47,158 nt of DNA, taken from the NCBI RefSeq assembly GCF_035539115.1, contig NZ_DATLJA010000008.1:1-47158 (forward strand), read 5' to 3'. The stretch is from Desulfitobacterium_A sp035539115 (GTDB taxonomy: Bacteria; Bacillota; Desulfitobacteriia; Desulfitobacteriales; Desulfitobacteriaceae). A program made the position numbers and the translations under genes. The notes beneath the pieces were generated by a model. It was given only the letters and a program-made list of their open reading frames with translations. It had not been told where the DNA came from and made no database searches. Of the stretch, positions 16,289-23,708 are shown piece by piece; the stretch's first letter is position 1; every line of letters begins with the position of its first letter.

Positions 16289-16708
16289 TCAAAATTGTCG
16301 TTCACCGCAGTTATGGCAATGTTCCTGACCCGGTTTCAATTTCGCATGGCAAAATAAACATTCGTTACTAAGCGTTTGTAATTCTGCTTCAATCTCGGCT
16401 TCTATTTCAGCTTCAAGGTCAGGACTTACCTGCTTTGCAGGAATCAATAATTCTTCGGATTGTAAAATGGAAATGGCTGCTCCAGAATAAACATTTTTAA
16501 GGTTCTGGTAATCATCCTGGGAGAGTTTATTCATATGATAATCAAATTCGATCTCTCCTAAAGTACTCATTATGATCTCTCGGTCCGGTACGCTGGGTTC
16601 ATCTGGACCGGAGAATGCAGGTTTAGTGGTTCGACTCCCCCGGATAAAGGGGTAACCTACCAGGAACAGTGCAATCAGAGTCATCAGGATCATGATAAAG
16701 ATGTTCAA
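16289..16708 (-). CDS. CcmI-like membrane protein with C-terminal zinc ribbon
   Basis: 139 residues: an N-terminal TM segment (about 1-19), a helical block EIEFDYHMNKLSQDDYQNL (about 52-70) that matches the LxDLexDxxxGKLsexDYxxl block after the first TM of CcmI, an acidic stretch, and a C-terminal Cys-x2-Cys-x10-Cys-x2-Cys zinc ribbon (CLFCHAKL...CHNCGERQF). Proteobacterial CcmI has a TPR domain instead of a zinc ribbon. With one N-terminal helix the ribbon is probably cytoplasmic. The position right after ccmH supports a CcmI-type role in apocytochrome handling. Confidence 0.65.
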   Translation of the reverse strand: MNIFIMILMTLIALFLVGYPFIRGSRTTKPAFSGPDEPSVPDREIIMSTLGEIEFDYHMNKLSQDDYQNLKNVYSGAAISILQSEELLIPAKQVSPDLEAEIEAEIEAELQTLSNECLFCHAKLKPGQEHCHNCGERQF

Positions 16709-16723
16709 GACGATCCTCCTCCC

Positions 16724-17200
16724 TTAAAGGTACTTTTTAATTTCTTCCTCAAGTTTCTTTTCGTATTCAGGCTCAATGGGTATGGGGTTCGTTTCTTCCT
16801 CACTAGGCTTAGCGGAAAGGACCCATTTTTCGAGACCCAGATAGATTAAAGCTCCTCCGCCAATTGTCACCACAAAGGGGGTTAGCCAAACTGTCCAATT
16901 AAAGCCTCTTTTGGGAGGGGCAGCGAGGACCTTTTCACCATACGTTTGGGCAAGATAGGCATAGGTCTGTTCTTTGTTAAGACCTTCTTTAAACATTTTT
17001 TCGCGGATGTTGAGGCGCAGTTTCTCGGCAGCCGGAGTTTCGCAAGCATTGAGGTTCATCATGCAGCCATCAAGGACACAGATAACGCCTGACTCAACAT
17101 CTGTAGGGATGGGTTGGGTTCCCCAGCTTTCCTGAGCAGAGAGAGATTGGGGAGCAAGAAGCAGCAGGACTAAGGTCAGGAGGGGGAATAATTTCCTCAT
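16724..17200 (-). CDS. ccmH: CcmH-type protein with a non-canonical cysteine motif
   Basis: 158 residues: signal peptide (LLLLAPQSLSAQ, cleavage near residue 24), a helical domain, one TM helix (TPFVVTIGGGALIYLGLEKW) and an acidic tail. The core ETPAAEKLRLNIREKM...GLNKEQTYAYLAQTYGEKVL is the CcmH helical fold ending before the membrane helix. Where Proteobacteria have LRCxxCQ, this protein reads VICVLDGCMMNLNAC, three cysteines spaced C-x4-C-x7-C. CcmH normally reduces or holds apocytochrome CxxCH thiols. The start ATG 17200 overlaps the ccmF stop (ATGA); a longer frame upstream runs antisense through ccmF coding sequence and is not real. Confidence 0.8.
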   Translation of the reverse strand: MRKLFPLLTLVLLLLAPQSLSAQESWGTQPIPTDVESGVICVLDGCMMNLNACETPAAEKLRLNIREKMFKEGLNKEQTYAYLAQTYGEKVLAAPPKRGFNWTVWLTPFVVTIGGGALIYLGLEKWVLSAKPSEEETNPIPIEPEYEKKLEEEIKKYL

Positions 17201-19218
17201 CGTTCCCGGCCTCCTTCTAAGGGCTGGGGTAGGTTCACGGTGCTTAGGTACTTGGAACCGGTCTGGCTGCCGCGACCGGGCCAAAGGGCAAAAATCGCAC
17301 CAAGGATCACGACGTATCCTCCGATCCAAAGCCAACTAACGAGCGGATTGATAAGAATTTTGAAGGTCGCTGACCCATCTTGTCCCCAAGTGGACAAGAT
17401 GATGTAGAGATCCTCTTTAAGGGTCGAACGGAGGCCAATCTCAGTCATGGGTTGATCACTGGTTGGATAGAACACTTTCTGCGATTCTACATTACCGAGA
17501 TCTATACCCTTCGCTTTATCCGAAACTGAGATATCAGCAAATACAGCATCAAGGGAGGTACCGACCGATTTCTCCCCTAATTGGTTAAAGGTAAGATGGT
17601 AGTTCCCTATATCCACACTTTCTCCGGGTTTTAGGGTTTTGATGAGGTCTTGGTTGGCCGTATGGGAGCCCACGATGGCGAGGAGCATGAGTATTACCCC
17701 AATATGAATGATATATCCACCATGTCTTCGGCGATTTCTAAGTATCAGACCGAGGAAAGACTTGGGATATCCTTCGTCCGTTAATTTGTGCCGGATTTTG
17801 GTGCCGCGGAGGATTTCCAGGATAATAGCGCTGAGGGTGAAAGTAGCTGTAGCATAACCCACCAAAGCGTAGCCCTTTCTAACACCGAAGAAAAAGAGGA
17901 ATATAGCGCAAAGGAGAGCGGTGAGGAGCGGCCAACGGAAGTTATCAATCAGGTTCTTCAGCGAAGCCTTTCGCCAAGCGATCAAAGGACATATACCCAT
18001 GAGCAAGAAAAGGGCGATGCCCAACGGAGCAACGACAGGGTTAAAAAAGCTGGCGCCAACAGATACCTTAACACCCCTGACGGCTTCAGAAACAAGGGGA
18101 TAGATCGTTCCAAAGAAGACGGCGACGGCGAGGCCGACAAGAATTAGATTATTAATAAGGAAACTGCTCTCTTTGGAGAGGAAAGACTCAAAACTTCCAT
18201 CCTGCACCAATAAATCCCGTCGGAGGATGATGAGGTCAAGAGCGAAGAAGAGCATGATCAGCGTAAATATAAGGAAGTACTTACCTAGAGCACTGTCCCC
18301 AAATGCATGTACAGACGTAAGAACGCCGCTGCGCACAAGGAAGGTTCCAAAAAGTGTGAGTACGTAAGTAACCGTTATGAGGACGACATTCCACGTTTTA
18401 AGCATATTTTTTCGTTCTTGAATCATGACCGAGTGCAGAAAGGCTGAGCCTGTGAGCCAAGGTATGAATGAGGCGTTTTCGACAGGATCCCAACCCCAGT
18501 ATCCACCCCAGCCCAATTCCGTATAAGCCCACTGGGCACCCCAAAGGTTACCCAGGGTTAAGAACAGCCAAGCAACAATAGTCCAGTGTCTTGTTACCTT
18601 GATCCATTGATCATTGGCCGTTTTGGTCAGGAGGGCGGTCATGGCATAAGCGAAGGGAACAGCAAAACCAACATATCCCAAGTAAGTCGTCACCGGATGA
18701 AAGACCATGCCTGGATTTTGCAGCAGGGGATTCATTCCGGCGCCATCAGGAATGACGGCGCCTGGAAACCAGCCCGCCACTTTTTCAAACGGATTGGTGA
18801 CAAAAGTTAAGACAAAGAGGAAAAAGGCAGAGTTGAAGAGTAGGATTGCACTGGCGTAAGGTGTGAGGTTGCGTGCTTTTTTGGAGAAAGCGACTATTAG
18901 GGTATACCAGGTAAGTAGGAAAAGCCAGAGAAGTAGGGAACCGGCATTACCAGCCCACCAGGCAGAGAAACGATAAAATAAGGGGAGGTCATTGCTCGTA
19001 TACTCATATACGTATTTGATCGAATAATCCCCTGTCATCAAAAAATAAAGTAAGATGAATGTTGCAACTGAGCTGAAAAAAGCAACTCCAAGGGAAGCCC
19101 CTTTGGCGCTCGCCAGGAAGATGGGATTATCCCGACGGGCGGCGATGATAAAGACGATGATGCCATAGAGGCTTAGCATGAGGGCGAGGACTAGGGAAAA
19201 ATAACCAGCTTCAGCCAT
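17197..19218 (-). CDS. ccmF: Cytochrome c haem lyase subunit CcmF
   Basis: 673 residues, about 15 TM segments, with the WWD haem loop (GGYWGWDPVENASFIPWL, about residues 229-246) and conserved flanking histidines (NPGMVFHPVTTYLGY about 173; AFLHSVMIQ about 253). The C-terminal extracytoplasmic domain (KTLKPGESVDIGNYHLTF) and last TM (LVSWLWIGGYVVILGAIFALWPGR) are typical. CcmF attaches haem from CcmE to apocytochrome c together with CcmH and CcmI. Full length for the family. The gene is followed by ccmH with a 4-nt overlap. Confidence 0.95.
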   Translation of the reverse strand: MAEAGYFSLVLALMLSLYGIIVFIIAARRDNPIFLASAKGASLGVAFFSSVATFILLYFLMTGDYSIKYVYEYTSNDLPLFYRFSAWWAGNAGSLLLWLFLLTWYTLIVAFSKKARNLTPYASAILLFNSAFFLFVLTFVTNPFEKVAGWFPGAVIPDGAGMNPLLQNPGMVFHPVTTYLGYVGFAVPFAYAMTALLTKTANDQWIKVTRHWTIVAWLFLTLGNLWGAQWAYTELGWGGYWGWDPVENASFIPWLTGSAFLHSVMIQERKNMLKTWNVVLITVTYVLTLFGTFLVRSGVLTSVHAFGDSALGKYFLIFTLIMLFFALDLIILRRDLLVQDGSFESFLSKESSFLINNLILVGLAVAVFFGTIYPLVSEAVRGVKVSVGASFFNPVVAPLGIALFLLMGICPLIAWRKASLKNLIDNFRWPLLTALLCAIFLFFFGVRKGYALVGYATATFTLSAIILEILRGTKIRHKLTDEGYPKSFLGLILRNRRRHGGYIIHIGVILMLLAIVGSHTANQDLIKTLKPGESVDIGNYHLTFNQLGEKSVGTSLDAVFADISVSDKAKGIDLGNVESQKVFYPTSDQPMTEIGLRSTLKEDLYIILSTWGQDGSATFKILINPLVSWLWIGGYVVILGAIFALWPGRGSQTGSKYLSTVNLPQPLEGGRER

Positions 19219-19246
19219 TCGTAAGCGCTCCTTCTTTGCAATTTAA

Positions 19247-19714
19247 TTAGCGTTTAAGTCCTAGCGATCTTAAGAATTTTGTAACGACTCCTTCATCTTG
19301 AGTGGAGTTTTTTTGTTCGTATTTAGAGGGACATTTAAGGTTTAACGAGTCAGCTCGTAAAATTCCCTTTGAATCGAATTTGCCTTGGACGACGGCAGAT
19401 ATCGCTTCTTCGAAATTGTCAGGTTTTATATCATTGTAGATAACGGTGATTTTTTTGCTCGGGTCTTTTTCTTCGTAAATCTGGAATTTAAGCTCAACGG
19501 GTGTCTTCGTAGTATCATAATTAACTTCGTCAAGATTAATTTTTCCTTCGACGCGGTAGTACTTATCTGGTTCGATATTCCCGTTCAAAGCCTCTTCTAC
19601 GGTCATGTAATAAGCTGCAGTGGCCGTTTGCATACTGGAGAAAATAAGATAAACAATGGCCAGGACAATGAGGCTCATGCCCAATATAATTTTTAAATTT
19701 TTTCCTTTATTCAT
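19247..19714 (-). CDS. ccmE: Haem chaperone CcmE, CxxxY type
   Basis: 155 residues: one N-terminal TM anchor (about 9-27) and an OB-fold domain. At the haem-attachment position the motif is LKCPSKYEQ, that is Cys-x3-Tyr, instead of the His-x3-Tyr (HDExY) of Escherichia coli CcmE. The cysteine variant defines the so-called System I* found in some sulfate reducers and archaea, where haem binds through Cys. The C-terminal extension (about 20 residues) is polar and unremarkable. It overlaps the upstream gene by 8 nt, so it is cotranscribed. Confidence 0.9.
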   Translation of the reverse strand: MNKGKNLKIILGMSLIVLAIVYLIFSSMQTATAAYYMTVEEALNGNIEPDKYYRVEGKINLDEVNYDTTKTPVELKFQIYEEKDPSKKITVIYNDIKPDNFEEAISAVVQGKFDSKGILRADSLNLKCPSKYEQKNSTQDEGVVTKFLRSLGLKR

Positions 19715-20708
19715 TTTTTAGATCCTGCAGCAATTCTTTGTAGGTTTCTTCACTTATTTTGCCGTCCAAAAGCATCTGGCGAATCTTTTTCTTCTTATCC
19801 GCGATGCTGTCCTGATTTTTATTGGCATTGATGTTTGTATTTGTGTTTTTGTGACTTGATTGATTCTTATGCGAGGTTCCTTTGGGGGGTACGGGAGGTT
19901 TACCCGATTTTTTCAAACTGTACACTAACAAAACAACCAATAGTCCGACGAAGACAAGCATGCCAATTAAAAGCGCCGGATTGTTGAGGGAACTTGTACT
20001 CTTTTTACTGGCAGTTGCGTCGGCGTTGCCGGTTTGAGGTTTATCAAATGAGGGTTTGTTATCGTTTTTGGTATAACTTATCTTAAACGTCACAGGATCG
20101 TTGGGTGTTTTATTGGAGTAGTTGAAAACGTAGTTTTTTAGCTGCTCCTGATCGGTTTGAGTCGTTGAAGCAGAAGGAGAAATTGTAAAGTTTGTAGCCG
20201 TTTTCGGAGCAGTTATGGTGAGCTTCAAACTATCCAAATTGTAAGTTGGAGTGAAAGTGTAATCGAACGTTTTATTCGGTGCCGTAGCTTTGTTGTCGTA
20301 ATAAAATTCAAGGAAGACGGGGTACTTTTGATTGGGCTGAAGATCCTTCGTGATTTTCCAACTGAGTTCGACCTTGTTATCAGCAAGGTCTTTTGTCGTA
20401 TAGGGTTGACACTCATGCCCACCTTGAGCGTTTAGCTCACACGCCATGCCGATTTCGGCGTCCTTCACAATGATAAAGGAAATGGGGGTGTCCTTTTTAA
20501 TAACCGCTGTCCCTGAATTGACGAAATTCCCTTCATAAATGACCAGGGTTCTTGGATCATCGTACTCCGGTTTAACGGAAACATCGAAACTTGTTGCCTT
20601 AAGTCCGGGTGTCTCTGCGAGAACGGATGAAGGAGAAACAACAGGAAGGAGAAGGGTAAGAACGAGGATGATTAAAAGTGACTTGATTTTCGTTAGCATA
20701 TTAATCAT
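19707..20708 (-). CDS. Exported membrane-anchored protein with Ig-like domain and SHOCT-like tail, first gene of the ccm operon
   Basis: 333 residues: signal peptide (cleavage near LAETP, about 31), a beta-rich extracytoplasmic region (about 35-210) with a cysteine pair (MACELNAQGGHEC), one TM segment (PALLIGMLVFVGLLVVLLVYSL, about 243-264), a Lys/Asn/His-rich cytoplasmic linker, and a C-terminal KKIRQMLLDGKISEETYKELLQ helix pair of SHOCT type. The overall plan matches the gene at 15233-16264. No family name recognised. ATG 20708 follows AGAGGTG with good spacing. As first gene of the operon, directly before ccmE, it is a likely accessory factor. Confidence 0.7.
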   Translation of the reverse strand: MINMLTKIKSLLIILVLTLLLPVVSPSSVLAETPGLKATSFDVSVKPEYDDPRTLVIYEGNFVNSGTAVIKKDTPISFIIVKDAEIGMACELNAQGGHECQPYTTKDLADNKVELSWKITKDLQPNQKYPVFLEFYYDNKATAPNKTFDYTFTPTYNLDSLKLTITAPKTATNFTISPSASTTQTDQEQLKNYVFNYSNKTPNDPVTFKISYTKNDNKPSFDKPQTGNADATASKKSTSSLNNPALLIGMLVFVGLLVVLLVYSLKKSGKPPVPPKGTSHKNQSSHKNTNTNINANKNQDSIADKKKKIRQMLLDGKISEETYKELLQDLKNE

Positions 20709-20808
20709 GAGTGTTCACCTCTTATTGTGTAATTTTCATTTGAACTTCTTAGTAAAGAAATTAACTTTTTAACATAAGAAAAATTCTTGGATTATTTGCA
20801 AATATGTT

Positions 20809-20822
20809 TTAGATTTATCTAA
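20809..20822. promoter_or_regulatory. Palindrome upstream of the ccm operon (possible operator)
   Basis: TTAGATTTATCTAA is a perfect 6+2+6 inverted repeat, about 100 bp before the first ccm operon gene, in an otherwise AT-rich gap of 224 bp (20709-20932). It could bind a regulator of the operon. No partner protein can be named from sequence. Confidence 0.35.
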
Positions 20823-20932
20823 CATAAAAGTATAATTTTAACAAATGAAAAGAAAAATAAATCACTACTACCAGAGCAAATGCTTAAAAAAAGCAGATTC
20901 AATGGTTCTGTCGGGTACTGGCCGAGTTTACT

Positions 20933-21349
20933 TTATTTCTGATTACGAAGGAGATCCTCAAGTTGCTTTAGTTTGATCGGATCGACAGATTTTATCTTCT
21001 CGATGAAATGTGCTACAGCGGGTTCGGAAAAATCGTCAATTAATCCGTCAACCACTTCGCCTACGACCGTATTTAAAAATTCTTCTTTAGGGTAGGCCGC
21101 TTCGTAAGAATAAGCATTTCCCTCTTTAAAAGCTTTGAGAATATCTTTCTTGGCCAAGCGAGTCATTGTTGTCATTACTGTCGTGTAAGCAATACTCTTG
21201 TCCGAATTAGCTAACAAGGCTTTATGAATTTCTCGTACGGTTACCCTGCCTTTGGACCAAATAAGGTCCATGATTTCACTTTCCAACGGTCCCAATACCT
21301 TTTCCAAGCCTTGTTTCCCGGTTCTAAAGTCAAAACCAAAAGGAGTCAT
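20933..21349 (-). CDS. BlaI/MecI-family transcriptional repressor
   Basis: 138 residues: a winged-helix domain (LGPLESEIMDLIWSKGRVTVREI, then YTTVMTTMTRLAKKDIL recognition region) and a helical dimerisation tail (EFLNTVVGEVVDGLIDDF). It lacks the C-terminal CxC pairs of the copper-sensing CopY relatives, so it should respond to proteolysis by an M56 peptidase such as the one at 5969-6883. It is preceded by two TACTACA-type operators at 21424-21455, consistent with autoregulation. It lies between the ccm operon (same strand, downstream) and the divergent SHOCT/PepSY operon. Confidence 0.85.
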   Translation of the reverse strand: MTPFGFDFRTGKQGLEKVLGPLESEIMDLIWSKGRVTVREIHKALLANSDKSIAYTTVMTTMTRLAKKDILKAFKEGNAYSYEAAYPKEEFLNTVVGEVVDGLIDDFSEPAVAHFIEKIKSVDPIKLKQLEDLLRNQK

Positions 21350-21423
21350 GAAAAATCACCTCTTTTCTTTAATTTCTACTATTATCTATTATCATCTATT
21401 ATCATGCCTACGATGATCGGTAA

Positions 21424-21455
21424 TACTACATACTATGGTACTACATGATGTAGTA
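21424..21455. promoter_or_regulatory. Two adjacent BlaI-type operators
   Basis: TACTACATGATGTAGTA at 21439-21455 is a perfect inverted repeat of TACTACA with 3-bp spacing, matching the known BlaI/MecI operator form. TACTACATACTATGGTA at 21424-21440 is a weaker copy that shares two bases with it. They lie about 75-105 bp upstream of the blaI start and about 80 bp from the divergent response-regulator cassette. Confidence 0.75.
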
Positions 21456-21536
21456 ATTACATTATAACTCTCTCCAATTCTATTATCAATCAAAGAAAGG
21501 AAAATAATTTACAAATCCCCCATACCCCCGGGGATA

Positions 21537-21590
21537 TTCACGAAAAGTTCAAGACTTATTCATAAGTTTTTCAAGATTGGGTTTTATACT
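21537..21590 (+). promoter_or_regulatory. TTCATA cassette A: activator-type promoter
   Basis: Half-sites start at 21537 (TTCACG), 21548 (TTCAAG), 21559 (TTCATA) and 21570 (TTCAAG), exactly 11 bp apart. The -10 box TATACT starts at 21585, 15 bp after the last half-site start. The -35 position holds no TTGACA-like hexamer. It drives the SHOCT/PepSY/SHOCT genes. Confidence 0.8.
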
Positions 21591-21659
21591 TGTATTGTAG
21601 TTAGTTGATGAATTTAAAGTAAAAAGTGGGGAAGTATTAAAGGAGGAATTCAAAGAGAT

Positions 21660-21866
21660 ATGCTTATTTTCCTAATTATCTTGATTATCGCCGCTCTATA
21701 TTTTTTCCGGTTGCAAGATCAGCCTATTGATTATCGGTCAGTACAAACTATGCCTGCGCCGAGTAGTTCTAGCGATTCGTTAGAGATTCTTCGGCAACGG
21801 TATGTCCGTGGAGAAATTGATGAACAGGAATTCAAGGAGCGGAAGAACGTACTCGAGCAACGGTAA
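21660..21866 (+). CDS. Small membrane protein with SHOCT domain
   Basis: 68 residues: one N-terminal TM helix (LIFLIILIIAALYFF), a Pro/Ser linker, and a C-terminal SHOCT motif (LEILRQRYVRGEIDEQEFKERKNVL). SHOCT domains are short helical hairpins thought to mediate oligomerisation of membrane proteins. AGGAGG at 21641-21646 is 13 nt from ATG, longer than ideal. First gene behind cassette A. A related SHOCT protein is encoded at 22723-23016, two genes on. Confidence 0.75.
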   Translation: MLIFLIILIIAALYFFRLQDQPIDYRSVQTMPAPSSSSDSLEILRQRYVRGEIDEQEFKERKNVLEQR

Positions 21867-21910
21867 ACTTTCTAGGAAACAAGACTCATAACGAAAGGAG
21901 TAACACACTT

Positions 21911-22726
21911 ATGAAAAGGATGAAATGGGCTCTCGGGCTCTCACTAGTAGGTGTATTAGCTGTTTCAGGTACCGCATACGCATTTAATTCTGGTACATCC
22001 ACCAGTGCTATTGGACAAACTCCAGGCTTTATAAGAACTGCTCAGAATCAAGGAAATGTCTCCCAAGCTGGGTACGGCATGATGGGTAGTCTTGGTAGCT
22101 CGAATGGAGCACCGGGCTATAGCGGTTACGGTGGGGGTTGTGGTGGAGCAAACAATGGCTCCGGATATGGCATGATGGGTGGAGGGTATAATGCAGCCAG
22201 TCTGGGGGTAAACCTGACCAATGGCCAAGTGACCACGGATGATCAGGCGTTGGCTATTGCCAAAGCGTATGTTCAAGTGCTTAATCAAGATTTAAGCATC
22301 GACGAGATCCATGAATTTAATGATTCCTATGAAGTTGAGCTTAATGAGTCCAAAACAGACAATAAAGCTTTTGAGTTCTTGATTTATAAAAACGGGGGTT
22401 ACATCTCCTCTGAGATGGGTCCAAATGTGATGTGGAATACCCAATATGGACATATGAACGGGGGAAACAGCGGTAATCCCGGTAATCCCACGGTTACCGC
22501 CGAACAGGCTACCAAGACAGCCCAAGATTTCGTGAATCAGCAAATGGGGATCGGTTATTCTATTGAACAACCTGAAGTGGCTCCCGGCTATTATGAATTC
22601 ATGATTTTAAAAGAGGGCAAAGACTATGCGGAACTGGATATTAATGGTTATACGGGTCAGGTATGGTTTGAGAGCTGGCATGGCCCGATTATTAAATCAA
22701 TAAATAATGGAGGTACAACGAAATGA
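21911..22726 (+). CDS. Exported Met/Gly-rich PepSY-domain protein
   Basis: 271 residues: signal peptide (cleavage after AYA, about 25), a Gly/Tyr/Met/Asn-rich low-complexity region (about 45-95) with repeated GYGMMG and GYGG, then two PepSY-like modules: about 105-185 (TTDDQALAIAKAYVQVLN) and about 190-265 (VTAEQATKTAQDFVNQQ...GYYEFMILKEGKDYAELDINGYTGQVWFE). There is no lipobox, so it is released or wall-trapped. PepSY domains often act as inhibitors or ligand-binding modules. The Met-rich segment suggests Cu(I) or Ag(I) binding, in line with the rest of the regulon. Its stop overlaps the next ATG by 4 nt. Confidence 0.75.
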   Translation: MKRMKWALGLSLVGVLAVSGTAYAFNSGTSTSAIGQTPGFIRTAQNQGNVSQAGYGMMGSLGSSNGAPGYSGYGGGCGGANNGSGYGMMGGGYNAASLGVNLTNGQVTTDDQALAIAKAYVQVLNQDLSIDEIHEFNDSYEVELNESKTDNKAFEFLIYKNGGYISSEMGPNVMWNTQYGHMNGGNSGNPGNPTVTAEQATKTAQDFVNQQMGIGYSIEQPEVAPGYYEFMILKEGKDYAELDINGYTGQVWFESWHGPIIKSINNGGTTK

Positions 22727-23016
22727 TGGGTTGGGGTAACTGGGGTAACATGATGGGCGGATATGGTCAAGGTTATTATGGTAACTATGGGACTGGAAAC
22801 TACTGGTGGATGGGTTTAATCGGAATGGCGCTCCAAGTTATTTTTTGGATCGCCGTAATTGTCATTGTTTGGCGTTTGGTTAGCCGACATAGTTCCAAGA
22901 GCTCTGTAGGTTATTCAAATAGCGACAATGCGCTTAACATCCTGAACGAACGATTTGCAAAGGGAGAGATTGATACTGAAGAATATACCCGACGTAAAGA
23001 GAGTTTATTGCATTAA
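22723..23016 (+). CDS. Met/Gly/Trp-rich membrane protein with SHOCT domain
   Basis: 97 residues: an N-terminal segment with MMGWGNWGNMMGGYGQGYYG, one TM helix (MGLIGMALQVIFWIAVIVIVW, about 30-50) and a C-terminal SHOCT motif (LNILNERFAKGEIDTEEYTRRKESLL). The Met/Gly/Tyr repeat style is shared with the exported PepSY protein encoded just before it (4-nt overlap), which suggests that the two act together at the membrane. A rho-independent terminator follows at 23073. Confidence 0.75.
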   Translation: MMGWGNWGNMMGGYGQGYYGNYGTGNYWWMGLIGMALQVIFWIAVIVIVWRLVSRHSSKSSVGYSNSDNALNILNERFAKGEIDTEEYTRRKESLLH

Positions 23017-23072
23017 CTGAGTATTTTTTAGAAATCTTAAGCCCGAATTATTGAAAATTAATGTATCTAAGC

Positions 23073-23122
23073 AGAGAAAGAGATCGGAAGAATAACACTT
23101 CTGATCTCTTTCTCTATTTTTT
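23073..23122 (+). terminator. Rho-independent terminator
   Basis: AGAGAAAGAGATCGGAAG and CTTCTGATCTCTTTCTCT form a stem of about 18 bp with one mismatch around a short loop, followed by ATTTTTTA. It ends the SHOCT/PepSY operon. Confidence 0.9.
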
Positions 23123-23160
23123 ATACTAACAGAAAGTATAAGTCTGGGGGCAGATAGCAT

Positions 23161-23216
23161 AAGTGCAACTAAGGCTTCCGCCTACGCTAGAGGCTTGGCG
23201 CAAGCCAAGTTTTCTT
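23161..23216 (+). repeat. Structured inverted-repeat element (REP-like)
   Basis: The stretch contains nested inverted repeats: GGCTT at about 23173 with AAGCC at about 23202, and inside it CTTGGC-GCAA-GCCAAG at 23195-23210, a stem with a GNRA-type GCAA loop followed by TTTTCTTT. It sits between a terminator and cassette B. It could be a dispersed repeat or a second terminator. Confidence 0.45.
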
Positions 23217-23224
23217 TATCCCCA

Positions 23225-23278
23225 TTCATAAGAAATTCATAACTTATTCATAAGATTGTCTAATTTTTTGTTTAAGAT
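23225..23278 (+). promoter_or_regulatory. TTCATA cassette B: activator-type promoter
   Basis: Half-sites TTCATA at 23225, 23236 and 23247, with a degenerate fourth (GTCTAA) at 23258. The -10-like TAAGAT at 23273 keeps the 15-bp offset from that fourth position. It drives the Met-rich protein and the NapH/NosR-like gene. Confidence 0.75.
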
Positions 23279-23332
23279 AAGCAATGTGACAGTCTAAAAA
23301 GGACGAGTGCAATTTAAATTGAGGAGGTATCT

Positions 23333-23695
23333 ATGAGCACGTTAAAGAAAGGGGTTATGGTTAGTCTGCTGAGCCTAAGCCTAGTTATGAGTTTAACGAG
23401 TATTACGCTAGCAGCAGGGTCTATAGATGGAATGGATCCCAATATGCAGGGCATGGACATGGGTGCTTCAGCAAGCACAGCGCCAAATACTCAGCATGAA
23501 GCTACCCCAGGGATGGACCCCAATATGCCGGGTATGGAAAGTAATCCAAGTACGGATGGACACGGTGAAAATGGTGGATCAGAAGGAGTTAACTGGACAG
23601 TTGTTGGCAGCTTCTTGGCTGTCAATCTTCTCGTGATCGGAACTGCAGGCGTACTGAAATTTACAAGAAAACCTAAGCTTGAGATACTAGAGTAG
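23333..23695 (+). CDS. Exported Met/Asp-rich membrane-anchored protein (candidate copper ligand)
   Basis: 120 residues: signal peptide (cleavage after LAA, about 28), a short extracytoplasmic segment with GMDPNMQGMDMG and a second GMDPNMPGME copy plus scattered His, then a C-terminal TM helix (SFLAVNLLVIGTAGVLKF) and short basic tail. The GMDPNMxGM repeat resembles Met-motifs of copper transporters and CusF/CopC-type ligands. No named family recognised. Binding of Cu(I) is inference from composition. It is followed by the Fe-S membrane protein 13 bp downstream, suggesting the two are partners. Confidence 0.7.
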   Translation: MSTLKKGVMVSLLSLSLVMSLTSITLAAGSIDGMDPNMQGMDMGASASTAPNTQHEATPGMDPNMPGMESNPSTDGHGENGGSEGVNWTVVGSFLAVNLLVIGTAGVLKFTRKPKLEILE

Positions 23696-23708
23696 AGGAG
23701 AAAAGTGA

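Noticed and set aside
16289..16360. CLFCH in the CcmI-like protein as a possible haem c attachment motif
   Set aside because: It is part of a four-cysteine zinc ribbon (C-x2-C-x10-C-x2-C) on the probably cytoplasmic side of a single TM protein, so covalent haem attachment is unlikely.
17201..17335. 45-residue N-terminal extension of CcmH
   Set aside because: It overlaps the ccmF coding region in another frame; ATG 17200 gives a proper signal peptide and the ATGA overlap typical of this operon.
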